Assembly: GCA_002310155.1 (NCBI GenBank)
Contig: DBYF01000102.1
Location: 1,248-17,472, forward strand
DNA from: Mageeibacillus sp. UBA1193
Lineage (GTDB): Bacteria > Bacillota > Clostridia > Saccharofermentanales > Saccharofermentanaceae
Length of the DNA: 16,225 bases
Direction of reading: 5' to 3'
Shown one piece after another: positions 6,510 to 13,976 of the stretch. Position 1 is the stretch's first letter. The number at the start of each line of letters is the position of its first letter. The notes under the pieces were generated by a model. The model was not told the origin of the DNA and ran no database searches. It was given only the letters and a program-made list of their open reading frames with translations. A program made the position numbers and the translations under genes.

Positions 6510-8216
6510 ATGGCTAAATTTTTAGAGAATGATAATGAGTCTCCGGAAGTTGATCTGAAGAATCTTACCGTCAAGCTGGCCGGTATGGGTCTTGATGAGG
6601 AGATCGAGGACGTTATTCCGGGAAAGAAAGAAAAGAAATCATCTAAATCTTCCAAAAAGGAAGAAGCTAAAGATGAGGATACAGAATCCGAAAAGACTTC
6701 CGATGAAGTAGAAGAGACTGCTGATGAATCTGCTGAAGAGACTGCCGAAGAAGTGGTTGAAGATGCCGCGGAGGATCTTTCTGATTCTGAAGAAGTAAAT
6801 GATTACTATGAGAAGCGTGCCGCAGAGCGTGATCTCACTCTTGAGAAAGTTGAAGAACTGGCTGAAGAGATGGAGTCTTCCGCTGAGAAAAAGCAGAAAG
6901 TCAGTGCTCTGGATACGATCATTGCTAAGTCCGAAAAGAAATCTTCCGAGGAAAAAGCACCGAAGGAAAAGAAGAAGGGCAAACTTGATGGAGTGGCTAT
7001 CGTAGGTATCGTACTTGCGATCGCGGCACTTCTCGGAGGCGCTTTCTGGCTTTACCGTTCCGCTCATGAGGAACCGAACCTCGGTATTACCATGAACATG
7101 TTCTCATCGCAGTACCGTAATACTCCGATCTATCGCAGTATTTTCTCAATGGGATTCGATATTCCTGAGGCATCTTACCGTGATGAGGAGAAGATTCCGG
7201 CTGCAACGGATGCTTCCGCTGATCCTGCTGCGGTAACCACAAGTATCGATGATAAGTACCTTTACTTTGATATGGTCATGTCCGGCCGTGTACAGGAAGG
7301 CATTCAGTCTCCTGTATTTATCACAGGCCGCGAGATCAAGAGCAATAAGCTCATTAAGAATATGCGTTTCTATTCTCCGCTTAGAAATGCGGACGATATG
7401 GAAGTGTTCTACGTTGTATATTCCGGATTCCTCCAGACTTTCTATACAGATGTAGATAGCGCCACCTGCCTTGAGAAGGTTAAGAATGCGTATAATCAGT
7501 CTGTTGCTTCTACAGATACAGCTGTTATCGTCAAGGACGGAGACTTCGCATACGCAGTAACTAAAGCGGAGATCGAGGGTGAGACCTGCTTCGTTATGGA
7601 TGTTATCGCTGCTAAAGACGCTGGCAAGTATGTATTTAACAATAAGATCTATTCGGAACCGAGCTTCCACCTGACAGACCGTTATTTCCGTGCTCTGTAT
7701 TACTCAAATCCGCTCTACAACACTTTCATGGAGTTCGGCTTTACATTTACTCAGACGAACTATCACGATGACGCTGTAGATGCAAATGGTGCGCCGACAA
7801 AGTTCCGTTTCTTCGATAATGTCGTTACAGGATCTATCAGCATGGACTGGCCTCAGGTTACGATCGATGTGACCGGCTGTGAGAACAGATATGATCACTT
7901 TATTACGTGGCTCCGATTCTCCGCACCAATCGAGACAGAAGCGGAAGAAGAGGTACAGGTTTATTCCATCCTCTATGCTGCATATCTCCAGGCTCTTTAT
8001 ACTGGTACAGATACACAGACCTGCCTGACAAAAGTAAAGAATGCCCTTAATCTGTATTTCGAGTCGGGTTCTGAAACGCCTGTAATGCTTAAGGACGGTA
8101 ACTTCGCGTATTGCATCTATACGAAGACTGTCGACGGACAGGTTAAGTTCGTCATGGACGTAGTTCCTGTCGAATACGCTGACAGCTTTAACTTTGATGA
8201 TCCTATGAAGGGCTGA
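6510..8216 (+). CDS. Single-pass membrane protein with acidic/Lys-rich tail and two tandem unknown extracytoplasmic domains
   Basis: I do not recognise this 568-residue protein. Residues 1-159 are highly charged and probably disordered or coiled: Lys/Ser-rich 38-50, Glu/Asp-rich 51-95, helical 100-145, Lys-rich 150-158. One transmembrane helix follows (about 160-182), and the basic residues before it favour N-in topology, so about 385 residues face outward. The outer part is an internal duplication, roughly 190-377 and 384-563. The copies share DSATCLEKVKNAYN (316-329) / DTQTCLTKVKNALN (501-514), VKDGDFAYAV (341-350) / LKDGNFAYCI (527-536) and CFVMDVIAA (360-368) / KFVMDVVPV (546-554). A YRSIFSMGFDI-type opening is matched by YNTFMEFGFTF. 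One cysteine per copy is conserved in the TCL motif. There is no lipobox, cleaved signal or enzyme motif. It is monocistronic, between its own promoter and a terminator. A cell-surface or envelope role is only an inference. Confidence 0.88.
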   Translation: MAKFLENDNESPEVDLKNLTVKLAGMGLDEEIEDVIPGKKEKKSSKSSKKEEAKDEDTESEKTSDEVEETADESAEETAEEVVEDAAEDLSDSEEVNDYYEKRAAERDLTLEKVEELAEEMESSAEKKQKVSALDTIIAKSEKKSSEEKAPKEKKKGKLDGVAIVGIVLAIAALLGGAFWLYRSAHEEPNLGITMNMFSSQYRNTPIYRSIFSMGFDIPEASYRDEEKIPAATDASADPAAVTTSIDDKYLYFDMVMSGRVQEGIQSPVFITGREIKSNKLIKNMRFYSPLRNADDMEVFYVVYSGFLQTFYTDVDSATCLEKVKNAYNQSVASTDTAVIVKDGDFAYAVTKAEIEGETCFVMDVIAAKDAGKYVFNNKIYSEPSFHLTDRYFRALYYSNPLYNTFMEFGFTFTQTNYHDDAVDANGAPTKFRFFDNVVTGSISMDWPQVTIDVTGCENRYDHFITWLRFSAPIETEAEEEVQVYSILYAAYLQALYTGTDTQTCLTKVKNALNLYFESGSETPVMLKDGNFAYCIYTKTVDGQVKFVMDVVPVEYADSFNFDDPMKG

Positions 8217-8239
8217 TAAGAAATATACGTAAGCTTTCA

Positions 8240-8273
8240 AACTGCCATCGCATCCGCGGTGGCAGTTCTTTTA
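8240..8273 (+). terminator. Terminator of the tandem-domain protein gene
   Basis: AACTGCCATCGC (8240-8251) pairs with GCGGTGGCAGTT (8256-8267) over an ATCC loop, 12 bp with one wobble, then CTTTTAT. Confidence 0.9.
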
Positions 8274-8279
8274 TGTATG

Positions 8280-8307
8280 AAAAAAGGACTGTCATTGCTG
8301 ACAGTCC
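8280..8307 (-). terminator. Terminator of tRNA-Trp (minus strand)
   Basis: A perfect 9-bp stem, GGACTGTCA (8286-8294) with TGACAGTCC (8299-8307), and six A at 8280-8285, which read as six T on the minus strand. It starts 3 nt downstream of the tRNA CCA end. Confidence 0.92.
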
Positions 8308-8310
8308 TTC

Positions 8311-8385
8311 TGGCAGGGGAGACACGATTCGAACATGCAACCAGCGGTTTTGGAGACCGCTGCTCTACCATTGAGCCACTCCCCT
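8311..8385 (-). tRNA. tRNA-Trp (anticodon CCA)
   Basis: Read on the minus strand, the acceptor AGGGGAG pairs with CTCCCCT without mismatch. The D arm is GCTC/GAGC, the anticodon stem GCGGT/ACCGC around CTCCAAA (anticodon CCA), and the T loop TTCGAAT. The discriminator is G and CCA is encoded (complement of 8311-8313). Total length 75 nt because the D loop has seven bases. Confidence 0.96.
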
Positions 8386-8396
8386 AGGTATGTGGG

Positions 8397-8415
8397 TGTT
8401 TGCTCGTCACAAACA
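8397..8415 (-). other. Small hairpin in the tRNA-Trp precursor leader
   Basis: TGTTTG (8397-8402) and CAAACA (8410-8415) are perfect inverted repeats around a 7-nt loop. They lie between the predicted tRNA-Trp start and the mature 5' end, so they would form a hairpin in the RNase P leader fragment. A protein-binding operator is the alternative. Confidence 0.35.
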
Positions 8416-8424
8416 ACATGCATT

Positions 8425-8453
8425 AGTTTACTCAAGTGTTTGCATGATGTCAA
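8425..8453 (-). promoter_or_regulatory. Promoter of tRNA-Trp
   Basis: On the minus strand a perfect TTGACA (complement of 8448-8453), a 17-bp spacer and TAAACT (complement of 8425-8430). The predicted start near 8418 leaves a precursor leader of about 33 nt. Confidence 0.75.
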
Positions 8454-8468
8454 GTAGAATGTTATGAT
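8440..8468 (+). promoter_or_regulatory. Promoter of the proC-murJ operon
   Basis: TTGCAT (8440-8445), 17 bp, TATGAT (8463-8468). It overlaps the divergent tRNA-Trp promoter almost completely. TATAGA at 8471-8476 is a second, weaker -10 option. Confidence 0.5.
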
Positions 8469-8509
8469 TTTATAGAATAGGCAGAATATTGAAAAAGAGG
8501 TGTTTTTGC

Positions 8510-9313
8510 ATGATTTTTACCGTAATCGGAACCGGAAATATGGGCCGGGCTCTTGTAGGAGGATTCATTAAGAGTGGAATCCTTACTCCGAAAGACGTAA
8601 GACTTTGTGATATTGATGAGAAAAAAGTGACAGAACTGGCTTCTGAGACAGGCTGTCAGCCCTATACAGATGCTTCTAAGGCAGTAGAAGAAGCCGATTA
8701 TATCCTGCTCGCGGTAAAGCCGCAGGTGTTCGATCAGACAGTCCGTTCTCTGTCTTCTAATATCAAAGACGGTGCCGTGATCGTTTCAATCGCAGCTTCT
8801 GTCACACTGGACCGTATTGAGAAGCTCCTGCACGAAGGCTCTTCGATCGTCCGTGTAATGCCGAACACTCCTGCTCTTGTTGGTGCCAGCGTTTGCGCTG
8901 TCTGCACACGTAATGTAGAACAGGATAAAGCTGAATTTGTTGAAAAACTTCTTGGTACCTGCGGTATCGTAGTTCCTTGTGATGAGAAGACTCTGGATGC
9001 GATCGGATGTGTTTCCGGTACAGGTCCGGCATACGTTATGCTCTTTATCGAGGCGATGGCGGATGCTGCTGTTAAGCTTGGTATTCCGAGAAAGACCGCA
9101 CTTGATATCGCTGCTATGACAGTATATGGTTCCGGCAAGCTCATGGTAGAGACAGGAACACATCCTGCTATCCTTAAAGATCAGGTATGTTCTCCTGGCG
9201 GAACGACCATCGAGGGTGTTCTTGCTCTTGAGAAGGGCGGACTCCGTGCGGCTGTTGAAGATGCTGTCATCGCTGCTGATCTGAAGACAAAGGCTCTGGC
9301 AGGAGGCAAGTGA
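8510..9313 (+). CDS. proC: Pyrroline-5-carboxylate reductase
   Basis: The 267-residue cytoplasmic enzyme catalyses the last step of proline synthesis, reducing 1-pyrroline-5-carboxylate to L-proline with NAD(P)H. The sequence shows the Rossmann glycine motif GTGNMG (7-12), LLAVKPQ (66-72), the conserved MPNTPA (117-122), GTGPAY (170-175) and the P5CR signature around SPGGTTIEGV (228-237), close to the C-terminus as usual. The ATG at 8510 is favoured over a TTG seven codons upstream because AGAGGTG (8496-8502) is 7 nt before it. It heads a tightly packed operon: the rnhA GTG comes 3 nt after its stop, and its last codons (AGGAGG, 9301-9306) form the rnhA ribosome site. Confidence 0.97.
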   Translation: MIFTVIGTGNMGRALVGGFIKSGILTPKDVRLCDIDEKKVTELASETGCQPYTDASKAVEEADYILLAVKPQVFDQTVRSLSSNIKDGAVIVSIAASVTLDRIEKLLHEGSSIVRVMPNTPALVGASVCAVCTRNVEQDKAEFVEKLLGTCGIVVPCDEKTLDAIGCVSGTGPAYVMLFIEAMADAAVKLGIPRKTALDIAAMTVYGSGKLMVETGTHPAILKDQVCSPGGTTIEGVLALEKGGLRAAVEDAVIAADLKTKALAGGK

Positions 9314-9316
9314 TCT

Positions 9317-9769
9317 GTGCCTGATAAGATTTCTGTCGATATCTATACTGACGGAGCATGTTCCGGTAATCCCGGTCCCGGCGGCTGGGGTGCGATCCTT
9401 ATGTGCCGTGGTGTAGAGAAAGAGATCTCAGGCGGAGAGAAGCTGACGACGAATAACCGCATGGAACTGATCGCGGCGATCTCTGCTTTGAAATGTCTTA
9501 ATCGTCCCTGCAAAGTAAATCTCTATAGTGACAGTGCTTACCTGATCAATGGCTTTACTCAGGGCTGGCTCGTGTCTTGGAAACGTAACGGTTGGAAAAA
9601 TAGTTCGAAACAAACCGTTAGTAATATGGATTTGTGGCAGGAACTGGACCGCTTGTCCGGTATCCATGATATTTCATGGATCAAGGTCAAGGGTCATGCC
9701 GATAATGAATACAACAATCGATGCGACAAGCTTGCTGTTGCGCAGTCGAAGAAATTTGGGGAGAATTGA
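9317..9769 (+). CDS. rnhA: Ribonuclease HI
   Basis: The 150-residue enzyme (E. coli: 155) cuts the RNA strand of RNA-DNA hybrids, removing R-loops and primer remnants. All catalytic residues are visible: D12 in YTDGACSGNPGPGGW, E50 in NNRMEL, D72 in YSDSAY, H127 in KGHADN and D137 in NRCDKLA. The basic, Trp-rich substrate-handle region (GWLVSWKRNGWKNSS, 83-97) is present, typical of the bacterial type 1 enzyme. It starts with GTG, preceded by AGGAGG at 10 nt inside the end of proC, so translation is likely coupled. One base separates its stop from the nudix ATG. Confidence 0.97.
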   Translation: MPDKISVDIYTDGACSGNPGPGGWGAILMCRGVEKEISGGEKLTTNNRMELIAAISALKCLNRPCKVNLYSDSAYLINGFTQGWLVSWKRNGWKNSSKQTVSNMDLWQELDRLSGIHDISWIKVKGHADNEYNNRCDKLAVAQSKKFGEN

Positions 9770-9770
9770 A

Positions 9771-10343
9771 ATGGCGAAGCCAAAGGGGAATATAGCTGCC
9801 TTAGATGAGCAGCTAATTGAAAAGACGGTCGATCGTAGGATTGAATTCGAAGGCCGTGTTTTCAAGGTCGAGGTAAAGAATGTCGAACTGTTCGATGGTT
9901 CGGTCTCCAATAGAGAGATCGTTCTGCATAACGGTGGTGCCACAATTCTGGCGCTCGATGACGATATGAATGTGTACCTTGTCCGTCAGTTCCGTTCTCC
10001 TTACGAAAAGGTCCTTCTTGAAGCACCCGCGGGAAAACTTGAAAAGGGAGAAGACCCTAAAGCCTGCGCGATCCGTGAACTCAAAGAAGAGACAGGAATG
10101 GAAGCGAAGACCGTGACCGATCTTGGTGAGCTTTATGCGACTCCCGGATACTGCTCGGAGATCATTCACCTGTATCTTGCACAGGATCTTTCCTTCGGTG
10201 AAGGTAATCCTGATGATGGAGAGTTTCTCCAGCTTGTAAAGATGCCGCTTACTGAGGCGCTTGAAATGGTAGACAATAATGAGATCTCTGATGCTAAGAC
10301 GATGGTCGCATTACTAAAAACAGCTAGAAGGGTCGGTGTCTGA
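9771..10343 (+). CDS. nudF: NUDIX hydrolase, probable ADP-ribose pyrophosphatase
   Basis: The 190-residue protein carries a perfect Nudix box at 88-110 (G-x5-E-x7-RE-L-x-EE-x-G-M). It is preceded by EAPAGKLE, and the arrangement VYLVRQFRSPYEKVLLEAPAGK is typical of the ADP-ribose pyrophosphatase group, which splits ADP-ribose into AMP and ribose 5-phosphate with Mg2+. Substrate specificity in Nudix enzymes is hard to read from motifs, so other nucleoside-diphosphate sugars are possible. The ATG at 9771 follows GGGGAG about 6 nt upstream and the rnhA stop by one base; longer upstream readings overlap rnhA and are not needed. Its TGA shares one base with the next gene's ATG (TGATG), pointing to coupled translation. 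Confidence 0.9.
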   Translation: MAKPKGNIAALDEQLIEKTVDRRIEFEGRVFKVEVKNVELFDGSVSNREIVLHNGGATILALDDDMNVYLVRQFRSPYEKVLLEAPAGKLEKGEDPKACAIRELKEETGMEAKTVTDLGELYATPGYCSEIIHLYLAQDLSFGEGNPDDGEFLQLVKMPLTEALEMVDNNEISDAKTMVALLKTARRVGV

Positions 10344-13108
10344 TGGGAACAAAGAGTGAACATCGTCATGATATTGCCGGCGTAATGCTTTTCGCACTTG
10401 CGGTCCTTCTCGGGCTTTCTTACTATCTGCCCCTTTCCGTGACAGGTGCGCTTGGCCGTATCTTCCGTGGAAGCGGTACAGGTTTGATCGGTGTGACGGC
10501 ATATCTGATCCCCGTGATCCTTCTTTATGCTTCGGTTGATTTTTTCATGGAGAGAAGACCAGATGTCGCTTCTAAGCGAGTCTGCTCTGTTCTTATCCTG
10601 CTTCTTTGCGCATCTTCGATCCTCGCGGTATGTACCGTAAGCCCGGCTTATGTAAAAGCCGCCTGTGCTGAACCGCCGGCCGGTGATGTTAAGGCCACAA
10701 AGGTACTTTCATTCCTTTGGAAGATCGGTAATGATCCGAAGAAGCTCGGTGCTCCTGATGGAGATATCGTTCTTTCCGGTGGTATTATCGGCGGATCCGT
10801 CGCCCTTGCGCTTCGTGCAATTGCTGCGAAAGCAGGTGCTCTGATCATTCTGCTTGCTTTTACTCTTTCCCAGATCGTTCTTATCTTTAATGTCAGCCTT
10901 ACAGATACTGCTGCCAAAACTGCTGAAGTTATCCGTACGACAAGCCAGAAAGCTACGGAAGTTCTCAGAACCGATAAGGCGATGCGTGAACGTGACCGTG
11001 CTGCAAGAATTCAGGCTCAGCGGAATCAGTCGATCAACGGTCAGATCCAGTCGTATATCAAGAATCCGGTGGTTTCTCCGTTTGAAGAAGTTCCTGGTCC
11101 CCAGGGATTTATTGATCTTGAGGGAACTCCTGTGAAGATGAATCAGGAGACCTGGGCGGAGCGTGAGAAGGTATTTGATTTCGATCTTACGAATGACACG
11201 GATCCTGCACCGGAAGCCCAGAAGGTGGAAGTTCCGCCGGAGCCGCGTGTTGATTTCGGTTTCAGTAATCCAAAAGCACCCGCTCCGAAGAAGGAAGTGG
11301 ATCCGAATGGCGGTTTTGAGTATCTCCCGCCGCTTGAAAATGATACGCCTCGTCCCGGATCAGTCCTTCCGGCTCCTTCTGTAAGTCCGAATCAGGATTA
11401 TGTTGAGTACCGTCATCACGAAGAGGGCGGAACGAAGATCCGTGTGCCAGATCTCAATAATATGGAACAGGTACCCGCTGAACCTGTCCCGGTTCAGACA
11501 CCGGCTCCGGTCGAAGCACCGGTTCCGTCTTTCCCGGAGACATCAGCTCCTGAACCGCAGAACCCGGTAAATCAGGTGCCTGCTCCCGCACAGCCTGCAC
11601 CTCAGGCTGAAACAGGAAAGCAGACAGCTGCGGCAGCCGGCCGTCAGGCGAAACGTCAGTATGCAAAAGCACCGACGAACCTGCTTTCACATGATAAGCC
11701 CCAGAGATCCGGAAATGCCGTTCATGGAAGCGATGTAGAAGGAATGAAGCTGGTTGCTGCTTTACGTAGTTTTGGTATCGAGACGACTCTCGGCGAAGTT
11801 ACACGTGGTCCTGCGATCACACGTTTTGAGATCTCTCCGGCTCCGGGTATAAAAGTAAGCCGTATTACGAACCTTTCGGATGATATCGCGCTGGCTCTTG
11901 CCGCTAAGTCTATCCGAATTGAAGCTCCGATTCCCGGTAAGTCCGCTGTAGGTATTGAGGTCCCGAACAAAGAGGTAACTCCCGTTAACCTTGGCGATCT
12001 TCTTGATTCTGCAGAATTCAGGAAGTCTGAGTCTCCGCTTACGGTTGCTCTTGGTAAAGATATCCCCGGTAAGCCGATACTTTGTGACCTTGCCAAGATG
12101 CCGCACCTTCTGATCGCCGGTTCCACAGGTTCCGGTAAATCGGTATGTATCAACTCGATCCTGATGAGTATCCTCTGCCATGCGACCCCTCAACAGGTCA
12201 GGATGATCATGGTCGACCCGAAGGTCGTAGAACTTGCTGTATATAATGGTATCCCGCATCTGCTTTGCCCGGTCGTTACTGATGCAAAGAAAGCGGCTAA
12301 TGCTCTTAACTGGGCAGTCCGTGAGATGACCGACCGTTATGCCAAGTTTGCGGAAGCTTCGGTTCGTGATTTCCGTGGATATAACGATTATCAGAGACTT
12401 CAGAATGAACCTGAACTTCCTTTGATCCTCGTTGTCATCGATGAGCTTGCCGACCTTATGCAGGTAGCTTCGAAAGAGGTCGAGGAATCGATCTCAAGAC
12501 TCACGGCTATGGCACGTGCTGCCGGTATCCATCTTCTGATCGCGACCCAGCGTCCGTCTGTTGACGTTATTACCGGTGTTATCAAGGCCAACATTCCCTC
12601 CCGTATCGCATTTGCTGTTTCCAGCCAGGTCGACAGCCGTACGATCCTCGATATGGTAGGTGCGGAGAAACTTCTCGGTAAGGGCGATATGCTCTACTAT
12701 CCGCAGAGTTCACCGAAGCCGATCCGTGGTCAGGGTGCTTTTGTATCCGACCAGGAAGTAGAGAAGATCATCGGTTATATAAAGGAGAAAAATGTTGTAC
12801 AATATGATGAGGAAACCGCTGAGGCTATCGTGAACGCGACTAAGGCCGGTGCTCCTTCCGCTTCCGGCGGATCTGAAGGAGACGGTGAAGACGAGCTTTT
12901 CAACGATGCCGTAGATGTGGTCCTTCAGGCAGGATATGCCTCTGTTTCAATACTCCAGCGTCGCCTGAATCTCGGTTATCCGAGAGCATCCCGACTTATC
13001 GATCGTATGGCAGACAAGGGATATATAGGTCCGTTTGAGGGCAGTAAACCAAGAAAAATATTGATCGATCCGGCGCAGTGGCTGGAGATCAAAGCAAAGA
13101 AAGGATAA
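10343..13108 (+). CDS. ftsK/spoIIIE: DNA translocase FtsK/SpoIIIE
   Basis: The 921-residue protein has the full family layout. There are four or so N-terminal transmembrane segments (about 11-29, 47-68, 79-101 and 145-184), then a long Pro/Glu/Ala-rich linker (about 185-445) and the alpha/beta motor (about 460-815). The motor has Walker A GSTGSGKS (593-600) and Walker B LILVVIDE (694-701), and TQRPSVDVITGVIKANIPSRI (735-755) is also typical. A C-terminal gamma winged-helix domain (about 849-908) reads oriented DNA sequences. It is a hexameric ATP-driven pump moving chromosomal DNA through the closing septum. FtsK and SpoIIIE cannot be told apart by motifs; the gene neighbourhood (pnp, ymfI, cinA nearby) matches B. 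subtilis spoIIIE. It overlaps the nudix stop by one base and ends 3 nt before folD. Confidence 0.97.
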   Translation: MGTKSEHRHDIAGVMLFALAVLLGLSYYLPLSVTGALGRIFRGSGTGLIGVTAYLIPVILLYASVDFFMERRPDVASKRVCSVLILLLCASSILAVCTVSPAYVKAACAEPPAGDVKATKVLSFLWKIGNDPKKLGAPDGDIVLSGGIIGGSVALALRAIAAKAGALIILLAFTLSQIVLIFNVSLTDTAAKTAEVIRTTSQKATEVLRTDKAMRERDRAARIQAQRNQSINGQIQSYIKNPVVSPFEEVPGPQGFIDLEGTPVKMNQETWAEREKVFDFDLTNDTDPAPEAQKVEVPPEPRVDFGFSNPKAPAPKKEVDPNGGFEYLPPLENDTPRPGSVLPAPSVSPNQDYVEYRHHEEGGTKIRVPDLNNMEQVPAEPVPVQTPAPVEAPVPSFPETSAPEPQNPVNQVPAPAQPAPQAETGKQTAAAAGRQAKRQYAKAPTNLLSHDKPQRSGNAVHGSDVEGMKLVAALRSFGIETTLGEVTRGPAITRFEISPAPGIKVSRITNLSDDIALALAAKSIRIEAPIPGKSAVGIEVPNKEVTPVNLGDLLDSAEFRKSESPLTVALGKDIPGKPILCDLAKMPHLLIAGSTGSGKSVCINSILMSILCHATPQQVRMIMVDPKVVELAVYNGIPHLLCPVVTDAKKAANALNWAVREMTDRYAKFAEASVRDFRGYNDYQRLQNEPELPLILVVIDELADLMQVASKEVEESISRLTAMARAAGIHLLIATQRPSVDVITGVIKANIPSRIAFAVSSQVDSRTILDMVGAEKLLGKGDMLYYPQSSPKPIRGQGAFVSDQEVEKIIGYIKEKNVVQYDEETAEAIVNATKAGAPSASGGSEGDGEDELFNDAVDVVLQAGYASVSILQRRLNLGYPRASRLIDRMADKGYIGPFEGSKPRKILIDPAQWLEIKAKKG

Positions 13109-13111
13109 TGT

Positions 13112-13975
13112 ATGAGCGCAACGATTATTTCCGGCAAAGAATTGTCATCCCTGATCCGTGAGAGGATCACCAAAGAAACGGAGGAGCTTTCCGCTAAGTT
13201 CGGTAAACGTCCGGGTCTGGCTGTGATCCAGGTAGGTGAGAACCCTGCTTCCACTATTTATGTAAATAATAAGAAGAAGGCATGCGAGCAGGTCGGATTC
13301 CAGTCGTTCGGTTATTCACTTCCTGAATCTGCTTCCGAGCAGGAGCTTCTTGATCTTATCGATCAGCTGAATAAGGATGACCGTGTTCATGGTATCCTCT
13401 GTCAGCTTCCGCTTCCTAAGCATATGGACGAATTCTCCGTTATCTGCGCGATCGCTCCGGAGAAGGATGTTGATGGATTCCATCCTGTAAACAAAGGACT
13501 TCTTTCTATCGGTAGAGACTGCCTCGTTTCCTGCACACCTAAGGGCTGTATCGAGCTTCTGAAGTATGCAAACGTAGATATTTCCGGAAAAAACTGTGTC
13601 GTTATCGGCAGAAGTAACATTGTCGGTAAGCCGGTTGCATCCTTGATGCTTCACGAAAATGCGACAGTTACTGTTGTTCATTCCAGAACACAAAATATTA
13701 AGGAGATCTGCAAGCAGGCAGATATCCTGATCGTTGCAATCGGTAAGCAGGGCTTCGTTACGAAGGATTTTGTAAAGGAAGGCGCTGTTATTATCGATGT
13801 TGGCATCAACCGTTGTGAAGACGGCAAGGTGAGAGGCGACGTTGATTTTGATGACGTAGTTGACATCGCATCCGCAATCACACCTGTTCCTGGTGGTGTT
13901 GGTCCGATGACTATCACGATGCTTCTGCAGAATACACTGGAAGCTTTTACTAAGATCGAGAAAGGAAATAACTAA
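13112..13975 (+). CDS. folD: Bifunctional methylenetetrahydrofolate dehydrogenase/cyclohydrolase
   Basis: The 287-residue cytoplasmic enzyme interconverts 5,10-methylene-, methenyl- and 10-formyl-tetrahydrofolate, supplying one-carbon units for purines and formyl-methionine. The residues known from E. coli FolD fall at the same positions: Y50 and K54 in YVNNKKKA, Q98 in GILCQLPLP, and D121 in KDVDGFHP. The NADP-binding GRSNIVGKPV and the C-terminal PVPGGVGPMT signature are intact. AAGGA (13101-13105) precedes the ATG, partly inside the end of the translocase gene. The next gene, cinA, starts one base after its stop. Confidence 0.98.
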   Translation: MSATIISGKELSSLIRERITKETEELSAKFGKRPGLAVIQVGENPASTIYVNNKKKACEQVGFQSFGYSLPESASEQELLDLIDQLNKDDRVHGILCQLPLPKHMDEFSVICAIAPEKDVDGFHPVNKGLLSIGRDCLVSCTPKGCIELLKYANVDISGKNCVVIGRSNIVGKPVASLMLHENATVTVVHSRTQNIKEICKQADILIVAIGKQGFVTKDFVKEGAVIIDVGINRCEDGKVRGDVDFDDVVDIASAITPVPGGVGPMTITMLLQNTLEAFTKIEKGNN

Positions 13976-13976
13976 T

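Noticed and set aside
9230..9237. GAGAAGGG in proC, similar to the SpoIIIE recognition sequence of B. subtilis
   Set aside because: I noticed only a single copy, inside a coding stretch; an eight-base match once in 16 kb is not evidence of oriented translocation motifs.
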